DNA from: Bradyrhizobium sp. AT1
GTDB taxonomy: Bacteria; Pseudomonadota; Alphaproteobacteria; Rhizobiales; Xanthobacteraceae
Reading direction: 5' to 3'
Length of the DNA stretch: 52,039 nt
Assembly: GCF_001590795.1 (NCBI RefSeq)
Contig: NZ_JXDL01000001.1
Location: forward strand, 3,093,707 to 3,145,745
The position numbers and the translations under genes were made by a program. The notes under the pieces are model-generated. The model was not told where the DNA came from and made no database searches. It saw nothing but the letters and a program-made list of their open reading frames with translations. The number at the start of each line of letters is the position of its first letter. The stretch's first letter is position 1. Shown one piece after another: positions 8,711 to 17,376 of the stretch.

Positions 8711-8785
8711 TCAACGCAAGCCAAAGAAGGACAGAATAGCCGCGATCACAACGACTAGTCCTACGAGGTAAATCAAGCCGTTCAT
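8711..8785 (-). CDS. 24-residue single-helix membrane peptide
   Basis: A short frame preceded by AAGGAGAA with a spacer of 6 bases. It encodes MNGLIYLVGLVVVIAAILSF followed by LGLR and a TGA stop. Residues 3-21 are almost all hydrophobic and would span the membrane once, with an Arg at the end. The strong ribosome-binding site and clean hydrophobic pattern argue for translation. Single-helix proteins of this size often modulate a larger membrane protein; the partner is not evident. It could form a minus-strand pair with the 8460-8642 frame. Confidence 0.7.
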   Translation of the reverse strand: MNGLIYLVGLVVVIAAILSFFGLR

Positions 8786-8816
8786 GGCAGTTCTCCTTTC
8801 CGATGGCTGACTGTCT

Positions 8817-9044
8817 CTATCCGGGGACTGCGAGCCCGCCTTTGTTGCTGGCCTGCTCATCGAGCGCGAGCCTTTCGAGCAGCACTTCCTTCTCTATGTC
8901 GTGCAGAGAGTTTCCGATCTTGTCGACGATCCTGATCAGATCGGCATCGGAGATCTTGAGGCGCCTTCGAACGGACTTGACCTGCCTTGCGTTCGCAAGA
9001 TCAAGCGTTGTGCGAATGACCCGTGATGGTTTTGAGCACAGCAT
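8817..9044 (-). CDS. DUF3606-like small protein, 75 residues
   Basis: From ATG 9044 (AGGA about 9 bases upstream) the product ends with the segment VRRRLKISDADLIRIVDKIG followed by NSLHDIEKEVLLERL, which resembles the short helical DUF3606 family (a lysine/arginine stretch, then a helix-turn-helix-like pair ending VG/IGNS). No membrane or signal segment. A longer frame exists upstream to 9182 but has unremarkable sequence. Function unknown. Confidence 0.55.
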   Translation of the reverse strand: MLCSKPSRVIRTTLDLANARQVKSVRRRLKISDADLIRIVDKIGNSLHDIEKEVLLERLALDEQASNKGGLAVPG

Positions 9045-9228
9045 GAGCAGGTTTCCTGACTTGGGGGTAAGAGCGATCACGTCGCTTTGTTCCGACTTTT
9101 CCCGAATTGGACTTCGACCGCGCCGGAATCCCACACGGACAAGCATAAGTTGATTTTCCCGCTCGTCTCGATCGCCGGGCAATGCGGGTCCATTGCTTCG
9201 CAGAGATCGACAGCGGCAGCTTTGGGCG

Positions 9229-10647
9229 TCATCCCCGCGGCGTGGCTACCGCCCCTCGAACGGGTTCGAGGTTGGCCCGTTGCAGCGCGGTTCGTCTCTC
9301 GGCGATGGCATTGCTCAACAGACCGAGCACCAGACCAAACGCCGCAAGCTCATCTTCCTCGATGGCGCCATCGTCGTAGCACGCGAGCGTTTCACCGATG
9401 ATGGCGTCGGCCTCGCTCTGTAAAGCGAGCAGTTCCTGGTTCGATCCCGCCGTTCGCGCGCTGGACACCATTGACAGGATTCTGCAGCGGTGGCTGTTGG
9501 TTTCCTCTCGTTCGTCGCGATTCAGATAGCGCCGCAACCAGGCGGCGGCCGAGCCGATCCCCGACAGCAGCAGCAGCCCAAACCAAAAGTAATCGCCGTA
9601 GCGGTCGAGGAAGGTACGTTCGTTGCCGTCGATCACGGCCGCCGCTCCCCGATGAACCGGCAGTTCGGTGTCCTTGTCGACATCAGGCTTGGCGATGTGC
9701 GCCGCACCCGGCACCTGCCGCGCAATCGCCTGGCGAACGGCGAAGAGCTGGCGGAAAAAGGCGGCCACGGTCGTTTCGGGCAGGGACTTTCTAGCAACGA
9801 TGAGGTGGCTGACGCTGACCGTTTCAACCTTGTCATCGGGCCAAGCCGGATCCGCATTGAAGACGCTGGGCGGAATTTCCTCCGATTCATACCGGGGGTG
9901 CTTCAAGGCGATGGCTTCCGACGTCTCGATGGCGAGAAACTTCGGCACGCCGCGCAGCCGCGCCGTCGCAGCCACCGCATCGGCCGTGATTTTGCTGTCG
10001 AGCGGCCCGACCGCCATGAATGCATCGATGGTCGGATCGCGCGCCATATCCTCGAGCTGGTCCGTGCCAAAGTGCGTCACCGCGACCTTGTCCGCCTGCA
10101 CGCCGGAGCTGCCCAGGATGACGCGCAGCAAAGCAGCGTTGACCGGGGTCCGGCCGATCACGCCGACGCGGCGCCCTGCGAGATCGGCAACTTCCTTGAT
10201 TTTTGGAGAGGACTTTCGTTTCGAGCTCTTGCCGGTGGGTCCGGACGGAGCCCACAGCACAACGAAGTTCTTGCGCACAACGGCAATGGCCTGCGCCTCC
10301 GCGGGCATGTCCAGATCGCCGCGCCCGACGGCGAGGTCGGCCTTGCCGGCTCCAAGCAGAGCAAGAGACTCCACGGCGCCATCGGTCTTGATCGGGCGCA
10401 GCCTGATCGTCCGGCTTTCGGCGCCAAAGGCATCGGCCATCGCCTCGATAACTTTGTAATCGTCGCTGCCTGGTGGTCCAACGGCGATCCGGAGGATGTC
10501 GGGCCGCAGCGCATAATAGAGTACGCCCGCCGCAGCGCCAAACACGAGGAATCCCACGGCGAGAACCACGAGCAGGGAATTGCCCCTCCTCCGCTCCCGG
10601 CGGGCCGCCTCGCTGGTCGTCTGACCCGTACTCTCCGACGAAGACAT
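9229..10647 (-). CDS. TAXI family TRAP transporter solute-binding protein, membrane-anchored
   Basis: 472 residues. After a basic N-terminus there is one membrane helix (LLVVLAVGFLVFGAAAGVLY), then a TAXI/NMT1 binding domain beginning LRIAVGPPGSDDYKVIEAMA, and near the C-terminus a second helix (YFWFGLLLLSGIGSAAAWL) followed by a cytoplasmic tail of about 90 residues. The TAXI fold captures small acids for a TRAP permease. No TRAP membrane subunit is nearby. The two-helix architecture differs from a free periplasmic receptor and suggests a membrane-held sensor or receptor. It is divergent from the MFS gene at 10919 with 271 bases between. Confidence 0.82.
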   Translation of the reverse strand: MSSSESTGQTTSEAARRERRRGNSLLVVLAVGFLVFGAAAGVLYYALRPDILRIAVGPPGSDDYKVIEAMADAFGAESRTIRLRPIKTDGAVESLALLGAGKADLAVGRGDLDMPAEAQAIAVVRKNFVVLWAPSGPTGKSSKRKSSPKIKEVADLAGRRVGVIGRTPVNAALLRVILGSSGVQADKVAVTHFGTDQLEDMARDPTIDAFMAVGPLDSKITADAVAATARLRGVPKFLAIETSEAIALKHPRYESEEIPPSVFNADPAWPDDKVETVSVSHLIVARKSLPETTVAAFFRQLFAVRQAIARQVPGAAHIAKPDVDKDTELPVHRGAAAVIDGNERTFLDRYGDYFWFGLLLLSGIGSAAAWLRRYLNRDEREETNSHRCRILSMVSSARTAGSNQELLALQSEADAIIGETLACYDDGAIEEDELAAFGLVLGLLSNAIAERRTALQRANLEPVRGAVATPRG

Positions 10648-10918
10648 TGCCGCTGGCCGCAGTTGGAGGCGCGTCCTGCTTGGCAGGATGCTGCTTTTTT
10701 CCCGGATATAACGTCCGGCGGCCGCCCTGGTTCAGGAGCGCCGCCTGGGGCTTGCAATACCGGCGGCAGGCGCTTCGCCATGACGGCCAAGGCCGGCAAA
10801 CACCGTGCTGAGTACCGGCTGAAGGCACAATCCGGAATGATGGGGTCGCGCTGCCGCCATTGGCGCCCTCCTCGTCGTCATGTAAGCCCGTCCAAAACCA
10901 TTTCGGGACGGGACGCCC

Positions 10919-12169
10919 ATGGCCACCACCGACGACGCGGGCACCTCCACCCGTGCGCTGATCTTCGCGCTGCTCGCGCTCGCCTGCGGCCACATGCTCT
11001 CGACCTTGCTGCGCACCATTCCGGCCGTGAGCCTCGACCTCATGGCCGCGGATTTCCATCTCGAGCCGCAGGCCCTCGCCAGCCTCACCTCGATCTATCC
11101 TTTCGCCTTTGCCGCGGCGCAGATTCCGGTCGGCGCAGCGATGGACCGGTTCGGCGTGCGCCCGGTGTCGCTGAGCTTGCTCGCGGGAACCGTGCTCGGC
11201 GCGATCGCGTCGGGCTTCGCGACCGGCGCCGCGGGCTTCGCGGTCGGGCAGGTCATGCTGGGGGTCGCCACCTCGGGCATGCTGATGTGCCCGATGACGC
11301 TGGCGGCCAAGCAATTGTCTGCGGCGCGGTTCGGGCTGTGGTCGGGCGCGATCCTCTCGATCGGCAATATCGGCATGCTGCTGTCGTCGAGCCCGCTTGC
11401 CTTCGTGGTCGACACTTATGGCTGGCGCGCCGGCTTCTGGATGTCCGCTATCGGTGGCGTCGCCGTCGCGCTCGCCGTGTTCGCGCTGGTGCCGCAGCAG
11501 CCGGCCGAGCACAAGGACGAGTCCTCGCCCCTGGCGCAGATGATCGAGGTGCTCAGGCTCGGCCTCTCACGACCTCTGCGCGGCCTGATCGCACTGGCGC
11601 TGGTGTCGCTGGCGACCTCGCTGGTGCTGCGCGGATTGTGGGGCGGGCCGTGGCTGATGCAGGTCAAGGGCCTGTCGCGGGTCGAGGCCGGCAACCAGCT
11701 CGGCGCCTTCACGCTGGCGATGATCGCAGGTCCGCTTCTCATCGGCATGATTGACCGCAGGCTCGGCCGCCGCCGCGATCTGGTGGCGGGCACGCATATG
11801 GCCGGGGCGCTGCTGCTGGCGCTGATGGCGCTCGGAGCGCCGCATTACGCCGTGTCCGACTTGTTCGGAACCGCTGTGATGCCGCCGCAATACGACCTGG
11901 TGCTGTTCGTGCTGATCGGCCTTGCGACCTCCGCCCAGCCGCTGATCTTTGGCATGTCCCGCCAGCTGGTCGAGGCGCAAGTCGCGGGCAAGGCGCTGGC
12001 GGCCGTGAACCTCGCCTTCTTTCTCGGCGCGGCCTTGATGCAGTCGGTGACCGGCGCGGTGGCGGCGTTCGCCGGGCTGCCGGCAGTGCTGCTGTTCATG
12101 GCCGCGATGCTGGCGCTCGGCGTGCTGGTCTTCCTGGCCTACACGTCGCCGCTTCGCGGGACGGGCTGA
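10919..12169 (+). CDS. MFS transporter
   Basis: 416 residues with about 12 hydrophobic helices. The loop 2-3 signature is present as GAAMDRFGVRPVSLSLLAG, and a second-half equivalent as GMIDRRLGRRRDLVAG. It is a proton-coupled transporter of unknown substrate; the fold is closest to the CynX/nitrate-sugar phosphate side of the family by eye. ATG 10919 is preceded by GGGACGGGACG. It is convergent with the outer-membrane protein gene. Confidence 0.85.
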   Translation: MATTDDAGTSTRALIFALLALACGHMLSTLLRTIPAVSLDLMAADFHLEPQALASLTSIYPFAFAAAQIPVGAAMDRFGVRPVSLSLLAGTVLGAIASGFATGAAGFAVGQVMLGVATSGMLMCPMTLAAKQLSAARFGLWSGAILSIGNIGMLLSSSPLAFVVDTYGWRAGFWMSAIGGVAVALAVFALVPQQPAEHKDESSPLAQMIEVLRLGLSRPLRGLIALALVSLATSLVLRGLWGGPWLMQVKGLSRVEAGNQLGAFTLAMIAGPLLIGMIDRRLGRRRDLVAGTHMAGALLLALMALGAPHYAVSDLFGTAVMPPQYDLVLFVLIGLATSAQPLIFGMSRQLVEAQVAGKALAAVNLAFFLGAALMQSVTGAVAAFAGLPAVLLFMAAMLALGVLVFLAYTSPLRGTG

Positions 12170-12185
12170 GCGTTTCGCTCACGCC
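12164..12185. terminator. Hairpin between convergent genes
   Basis: TGAGCG pairs with CGCTCA around TTT (12167-12181), extended by GGC/GCC with one bulged base. It begins at the stop codon of the MFS gene. No T-tract, so termination is possible but not certain. Confidence 0.4.
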
Positions 12186-12222
12186 TTCCTTGCATGCTTC
12201 CAGACTGTCATGGGCCCGAAGA

Positions 12223-13101
12223 TCAGTACTTCCCGATCACCGGTCCGCCGAAGCGGTAATTGACCCTGACGGTGGCCTGTTCGACGGTCAGGCGGGAGCT
12301 CGAGGTGCCCGTTGCGAACACGCCGCCCAATCCGTCGGGAACGGTGAAGGTGACGCTGCGGCTGCCGAAGTCGGTGTAGCGGTATTCGCCGGCAAGGCTC
12401 CAGTTCGGGTTGAAGGCCCATTCGATGCCGCCGCCGACGGTCCAGCCCCAGCGCGTGGTCGAGCCGCCGTTCGTTGCGGTGAACGTCCCCGCCGGGAGCG
12501 CGATGCCCGGACCGTTGACGACAGTCGTTCGGGAACCGCCGATCTCGGCGACCGCAGCGCCGCCGGTGACATAGAACAACGCCCTGTCCACCGTGACGCC
12601 GGCGCGGCCGCGGAAGCTGGCCATCCAGTCGATATGACCGAAATCGACCGTCACCGTCTGGGTCACCGCGGGCGCAAACAGCGGGGCGCCGAAGGTGCGC
12701 GACGCGCTGGCGCTGCCGCCCTTCAATCCACTGCCGACCGCGTCGGCCTCCACGCCAAGCACGAACTGCTGGACCTGCCAATTGTAGCCGATCTGGCCGC
12801 CGCCGATGACGCCGCTGCGGCGGCCGTCACCGGCAAGGGTGCCGGTCTGTCCTGGAACGATCGTGATGACGCCTGCGACCGGGGGCAAAACGATGTACCC
12901 GGGGAACAGGAATCCGCCGTCGCTGCCGCCACTGCTGGGAGTCCAGGCGCCACCGACATTGGCGCCGACGTAGAAGCCGGTCCAGCTGAAGGGCTGTGCG
13001 GCGACCGGCATCGGTCTCGCCTTGACCGCCATATCCGCGGCATTTGCCGCCACGACACCGAACAATAAGGCACTTCCCGCAATTGCCGCGATCCGCATCA
13101 T
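12223..13101 (-). CDS. Outer-membrane beta-barrel protein (Omp31/Omp25-like)
   Basis: About 292 residues. A signal peptide MRIAAIAGSALLFGVVAANA is followed by ADMAVKARPMPVAAQPFSWT and GFYVGANVGGAW, the entry of rhizobial small outer-membrane porin-like proteins. Alternating hydrophobic strands follow, such as GVIGGGQIGYNWQVQQFVLG, WTVGGGIEWAFNPNWSLAG and EYRYTDFG, and the final strand TVRVNYRFGGPVIGKY is typical of an eight-strand barrel. Tandem ATGs at 13101 and 13098 both fit. Such proteins are abundant surface components; no specific role can be read. Confidence 0.88.
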   Translation of the reverse strand: MMRIAAIAGSALLFGVVAANAADMAVKARPMPVAAQPFSWTGFYVGANVGGAWTPSSGGSDGGFLFPGYIVLPPVAGVITIVPGQTGTLAGDGRRSGVIGGGQIGYNWQVQQFVLGVEADAVGSGLKGGSASASRTFGAPLFAPAVTQTVTVDFGHIDWMASFRGRAGVTVDRALFYVTGGAAVAEIGGSRTTVVNGPGIALPAGTFTATNGGSTTRWGWTVGGGIEWAFNPNWSLAGEYRYTDFGSRSVTFTVPDGLGGVFATGTSSSRLTVEQATVRVNYRFGGPVIGKY

Positions 13102-13405
13102 TGTCCCCAATATGTTTCGGCAAGGTCTCGGCGTGCCGCGGCGCCAGAAAACACGCACAGGTTAGAGGCGAATCGCCGCCAAAGCTGTCACCGGGCGGCA
13201 ACATTCAGACACATTATGGTCGCGCGACATATTTGTGCGACGCGATGCCCGCGCCATACCGCCGGCCAGAGGCGGTAGCCAAGGCCGCTTTCGGGACCAT
13301 GCGCGCCTGACAACGCAACGGCGTGGTTCATGCGTCGAGGCCGCCTTGCACAACGGCATGCTGCAAGGGATGCTGACGGGCATCGTGCATCAAGGGAATG
13401 AACTC
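13102..13405. other. 304-base region between divergent genes
   Basis: Separates the outer-membrane protein gene (left) and the M20 peptidase gene (right). No hairpin terminator, RNA gene or convincing reading frame was seen; it presumably carries both promoters. The stretch near 13195-13235 is richer in A/T than its surroundings. Confidence 0.45.
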
Positions 13406-14611
13406 ATGCCTGTCGACACCAAAGCCGCCACCGACCGCCTCATGCGCTTCCTCGCGATCGAGGGCGTCACCGGACAGGAGGCAGCGATCGGGCGTGAGCT
13501 CACGGCCGCGTTGAAGGAGAGCGGCGTGCCGGCGAAGGCGATCCGGCTCGACGATGCCAACACGCGCATTCCCGTGCCGACCGAGACCGGCAACCTCATC
13601 GTCGACCTGCCCGGCCGCGGCGCGCTGCACAACCAGCCGCGCATCATGTTCATGACCCACATGGACACCGTGCCGCTCTGCGCCGGCGCCAAGCCGAAGA
13701 AATCAGGCCGCAAGATCGTCAACGAGGCCAGGACCGCGCTCGGCGGCGACAATCGCTGCGGCTGCGGCGTGCTGGTGACGCTGGCGGCCGAGCTCGAGAA
13801 GCAGAAGCTCGATCATCCCCCGATCACGCTCTTGTTCTGCGTGCGCGAGGAGAGCGGGCTCTACGGCGCGCGCCACGTCAAGCTGGACGAGCTGGGATCA
13901 CCGGTGATGGCCTTCAACTATGACGGCGGCTCGGCCTCCAACGTCGTCATCGGCGCGGTCGGCGCGGACCGCTGGACCGTCGAGATCTTCGGCCGCGCCT
14001 CGCATGCCGGCGTGGCGCCCGAGCGCGGCATCTCCGCAACCATGATCATGGCGCTGGCGCTCGCGGACGTGAAGGCCGGCGGCTGGTTCGGCAAGGTGGT
14101 GAAGGGCAAGGGCGCGAGCGCAAAGCAAGGCACCAGCAATGTCGGCCCCGTCACCGGCGGCGAGGGCCGCCCCGCGGGCGATGCCACCAACGTGGTCACC
14201 GACTATGTGCATGTGCGCGGCGAATGCCGCAGCCACGACGGCAAATTCTTCAAGGAGATCACCAGGGCTTACAAGGCCGCGTTCGAGAAGGCGGCCAAGA
14301 CCGTGACGAACGCGCAAGGCAAGTCCGGCAAGGTCAAGTTCAAGGCCGAGACCGACTATTATCCGTTCCGCATGAAGGAGAACCTGCCCGTGGTGAAACG
14401 CGCCGTCGAGGCGGTGTCCGCGCTCGGCGGCACCCCGAACGTGCGCACCGCCAATGGCGGCCTCGATGCGAACTGGATGGTCCGTCACGGCATCCCGACC
14501 GTGACCTTCGGCGCCGGCCAGAACGAGGCGCACACGGTCGACGAGTGGATCAATCTCGACGAATACGACCGGGCCTGCGCGCTGGCGGTGCAGCTCGCGA
14601 CGATGCGGTGA
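13406..14611 (+). CDS. M20 family peptidase, PepT-like
   Basis: 401 residues. The metal site is visible as FMTHMDTVPLC (His, Asp), then LGGDNRCGCGVL (bridging Asp), followed by LFCVREESGLYGARH, where the Glu pair supplies the general base and a ligand, and FNYDGG. The dimerisation lid contains FGRASHAGVAPERG. This matches tripeptidase T-like di-zinc aminopeptidases of about 400 residues. ATG 13406 is preceded by AAGGGAA at about 8 bases. A longer frame upstream lacks family similarity. A palindromic repeat follows its stop. Confidence 0.85.
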   Translation: MPVDTKAATDRLMRFLAIEGVTGQEAAIGRELTAALKESGVPAKAIRLDDANTRIPVPTETGNLIVDLPGRGALHNQPRIMFMTHMDTVPLCAGAKPKKSGRKIVNEARTALGGDNRCGCGVLVTLAAELEKQKLDHPPITLLFCVREESGLYGARHVKLDELGSPVMAFNYDGGSASNVVIGAVGADRWTVEIFGRASHAGVAPERGISATMIMALALADVKAGGWFGKVVKGKGASAKQGTSNVGPVTGGEGRPAGDATNVVTDYVHVRGECRSHDGKFFKEITRAYKAAFEKAAKTVTNAQGKSGKVKFKAETDYYPFRMKENLPVVKRAVEAVSALGGTPNVRTANGGLDANWMVRHGIPTVTFGAGQNEAHTVDEWINLDEYDRACALAVQLATMR

Positions 14612-14623
14612 GACGTTTGCTGT

Positions 14624-14706
14624 CGTAGGATGGGTAGAGCGCAAGCGAAACCCATCCCGACTTGCGACGTTGAAGATGGGTTTCGCTACGCTCTACCCAT
14701 CCTACG
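14624..14706. repeat. Long palindromic intergenic repeat
   Basis: An inverted repeat of about 32 bases per arm. The left arm (14624-14656) begins CGTAGGATGGGTAGAGCG and ends GAAACCCATC; the right arm (14675-14706) is its near-perfect complement, ending CTCTACCCATCCTACG. The arms differ by about two bases and an 18-base centre separates them. It sits between two co-oriented genes and is of the type found scattered in Bradyrhizobium intergenic DNA. As RNA it would be a strong hairpin that could stabilise or end the upstream message. Confidence 0.8.
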
Positions 14707-14739
14707 AACCACAAGCAAAAAGAAGAATCGGGAGGCCCC

Positions 14740-15828
14740 GTGCCGCGCATCGCTGATATCGAATCCGCCCTCTACCGGATCCCTCTCCCCGTCACGCTCT
14801 CGGACTCGACCCATGGCGAGATCGCGGCGTTCGAGCTGATCACTTGCCGCATCCGCGACGCCGACGGCGCGGAGGGCGTTGGTTACACCTATACGGTCGG
14901 GCGCAACGGCGGGGCGACGGCGGACATCCTCAAGCGCGAGATCCCGCCGTTGATAGAGAGCCGAGAGGCCGACGATACCGAGGCGATCTGGCAGCACGTC
15001 TGGTGGGCGCTGCATTATGGCGGGCGTGGCGGGCCGGTGGTGCTGGCGCTCTCGGCTCTCGACATCGCGCTGTGGGATTTGAAGGCGCGGCGCGCCAAGC
15101 TGCCGCTGTATCAATTGCTCGGTGGGTTCGACGCGCGGGTGCCGTGCTACGCCGGCGGCATCGATCTCGATCTCTCCGTGGACGAGTTGCTCAAGCAGAC
15201 CGACGGCAATCTCGCGAAGGGCTTTCGCGCCATCAAGATGAAGGTTGGCCGGCCCGACCTGAAAGCCGACGTCGCGAAGGTCTCGGCGATGCGACAGCAT
15301 CTCGGCGACGGCTTTCCGCTGATGGCGGATGCCAACATGAAATGGACGGTCGAGGAAGCGATCCGCGCCGCGCGCGCGTTCGTGCCTTACGACCTGACCT
15401 GGCTGGAGGAGCCGATCATCCCGGATGACGTCGCCGGGCACGCGCGCATCATGCAGGAGGGCGGCGTGCCGATCGCGGCGGGCGAGAATCTGCGCTCGCT
15501 GTGGGAGTTCAAGAACTACATCGCATCAGGCGCGGTGTCCTATCCCGAGCCCGACGTCACCAATTGCGGCGGCGTGTCCGCCTTCATGAAGATCGCGCGG
15601 CTGGCGGAGGCCTTCAACCTGCCCGTCACCAGCCACGGCGCGCACGACATCACCGTGCACCTGCTCGCGGCCTGCCCGAACCGGTCGTATCTGGAAGCAC
15701 ATGGATTCGGGCTCGACAAATACATCGAGCATCCGCTGGTGCTGGAGGATGGCAAGGCGCTGGCGCCGGACCGCCCCGGACACGGCATCAGCTTCGACTG
15801 GACGGGGCTGGCGAAGCTGAGGGCTTAG
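14740..15828 (+). CDS. Mandelate racemase / muconate lactonizing enzyme family protein
   Basis: 362 residues, the usual enolase-superfamily length. GTG 14740 follows GGGAGGCC. The capping domain is followed by the barrel with the K-x-K motif IKMKVGRPD, metal ligands in MADANMKW (Asp), WLEEPIIPDD (Glu) and IAAGENLRS (Glu), and a C-terminal His in TSHGAHDITVHL. The K-x-K plus His arrangement is that of mandelate-racemase-like acid-sugar dehydratases or racemases. The substrate is not determinable. It may be co-transcribed with the following amidohydrolase, though 265 bases of repeat DNA intervene. Confidence 0.87.
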   Translation: MPRIADIESALYRIPLPVTLSDSTHGEIAAFELITCRIRDADGAEGVGYTYTVGRNGGATADILKREIPPLIESREADDTEAIWQHVWWALHYGGRGGPVVLALSALDIALWDLKARRAKLPLYQLLGGFDARVPCYAGGIDLDLSVDELLKQTDGNLAKGFRAIKMKVGRPDLKADVAKVSAMRQHLGDGFPLMADANMKWTVEEAIRAARAFVPYDLTWLEEPIIPDDVAGHARIMQEGGVPIAAGENLRSLWEFKNYIASGAVSYPEPDVTNCGGVSAFMKIARLAEAFNLPVTSHGAHDITVHLLAACPNRSYLEAHGFGLDKYIEHPLVLEDGKALAPDRPGHGISFDWTGLAKLRA

Positions 15829-15856
15829 GATCGAGCGGCTACGAGCGAGGTGCGCC

Positions 15857-15989
15857 CCCTCTCCTGCTTGCGGGAGAGGGTTGGGGAGAGGGTGTCTCAC
15901 CGAAGGGATTCCCAATGCCGATCGAGCCCTCTCCCGGCCTCTCCCGCATCCGCCTTCGCCAAGGCTTCGGCGGACAAGAGCGGGAGAGG
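15857..15989. repeat. Cluster of CCTCTCCC-type hairpins
   Basis: The first stem (15857-15880) pairs CCCTCTCCTGC with GCGGGAGAGGG. The second (15938-15989) pairs CCTCTCCCGC with GCGGGAGAGG and contains an inner stem based on CCGCC/GGCGG around a CAAGG centre. Similar stems lie at 73-96 and 45595-45618. The whole 265-base gap between the enzymes at 14740-15828 and 16094-17281 is made largely of this repeat material. Confidence 0.7.
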
Positions 15990-16093
15990 TGAAGGGGACC
16001 TCGCGGCTCCGTTCATTGGAGCCGACGACCAGCGGACTCTTGATGCACGCGAGCCATTCCCCAACGCGTGATGCATGCCGCGGATAATCCGTT

Positions 16094-17281
16094 ATGGTGG
16101 TGGCCACCGACACTTTGCGAGAGACGCCTCCCTTGACACCCGAGCTGCACGCGAAACTGACCGAATGGCGCCGGCACCTTCATGCCCATCCGGAGCTATC
16201 GCTCCAGGAAAAAGCCACCGCCGCCTTCGTGCAGGACAGGCTCACCGAGCTCGGCATTCCCTTCGAGGCCGGCATCGGCGGCCACGGCATCGTCGCGACC
16301 TTGACGCGCGGGCATGCGCGAAACCGCGTCGGCTTGCGGGCCGACATGGATGCGCTGCCGATCACCGAGGACACCGGCCTGCCCTACGCCTCCAGGACAT
16401 CAGGCGTGATGCATGCCTGCGGCCATGACGGACACACCGCTTCGCTGCTCGGCGCCGCTGCGCTGCTCGCTGCCGACAACAGCTGGAGCGGCACGGTCGA
16501 TTTCATCTTCCAGCCCGCGGAGGAAGGCTTCGGCGGTTCGCGTGCGATGGTTGCGGCCGGACTGTTCGACCGCTTTCCGATGGAGCGCGTGTTCGGCTTT
16601 CACAATTGGCCGGGCCTTGCCGCCGGCACCATCGCCGTGCATGACGGCGTCGTCATGGCCTCGGGCGGGCGGATCACCATCACCATCGAGGGCCATGCGG
16701 GCCACGCCGGCATGCCGCATCTGACGCGCGATCCCGTGGTGGCGGCGGGCCATCTGATCGTCGCGCTGCAATCGGTGGTGTCGCGCAGCGTCGATCCGCT
16801 CGACACCGCGGTGCTGTCGCTCTGCACCATCGACGGCGGCACCGCGCCGAACCAGATCGCCGGCCGCGTGACCATCCGCGGCACGCTGCGTTACCACCGC
16901 GAGGCGGTCAAGGACGTCATCTTCGAGGGCATCGAACTGACCTGCGCCGGCATCGCGACCAGCTTCGGCGTCAAGGTCACGCCCGAGATCGTCTGGGGCG
17001 TCGGTGTGGTGGTCAACACGCCTGATGAGGCAGGCCTTGCCCGCATCGCCGCCGAGAAGGTGCAGGCACCCGTGCGCCGCGACCTCGCGCCCAGCATGGC
17101 CGGCGAGGATTTTGCGCATTATCTGCAGCAGCGGCCGGGCGCCTTCGTCTGGATCGGCAATGGCGAGCTCCGTGACGGCGCCGAGCTGCACGGCCCGCGC
17201 TACGATTTCAACGACGCGATCCTTCCCGTAGCTTCGGGCTGGATGGCGGAAGTGGCGAAGGCCGCGCTGGCGTCGAACTAG
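16094..17281 (+). CDS. M20D amidohydrolase (hippurate hydrolase-like)
   Basis: 395 residues. Family motifs are WRRHLHAHPELSLQE, VGLRADMDALPITEDTGLPY, MHACGHDGHTASLLG, FQPAEEGFGGSRAM and a late AGEDFAHYLQQRPGAF. His/Asp/Glu ligands of a di-metal site are therefore present. The family hydrolyses N-acyl amino acids such as hippurate or indole-3-acetyl conjugates. There is no signal peptide, so it is cytoplasmic. ATG 16094 has a weak ribosome-binding site; no better start lies downstream before the conserved block. Confidence 0.88.
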   Translation: MVVATDTLRETPPLTPELHAKLTEWRRHLHAHPELSLQEKATAAFVQDRLTELGIPFEAGIGGHGIVATLTRGHARNRVGLRADMDALPITEDTGLPYASRTSGVMHACGHDGHTASLLGAAALLAADNSWSGTVDFIFQPAEEGFGGSRAMVAAGLFDRFPMERVFGFHNWPGLAAGTIAVHDGVVMASGGRITITIEGHAGHAGMPHLTRDPVVAAGHLIVALQSVVSRSVDPLDTAVLSLCTIDGGTAPNQIAGRVTIRGTLRYHREAVKDVIFEGIELTCAGIATSFGVKVTPEIVWGVGVVVNTPDEAGLARIAAEKVQAPVRRDLAPSMAGEDFAHYLQQRPGAFVWIGNGELRDGAELHGPRYDFNDAILPVASGWMAEVAKAALASN

Positions 17282-17376
17282 CGACCGCGCGCCGACAGCA
17301 ACATATCGCCCCCATCGACGTTTCCTCCGGCAAGGCGCGGCAGCTCCCGCTGCGCCCAACGGATGGCACGTGGAAA

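Noticed and set aside
9490..11754. 754-codon plus-strand frame across two genes
   Set aside because: It spans the TAXI gene on the other strand and the MFS gene in another frame; no protein features.
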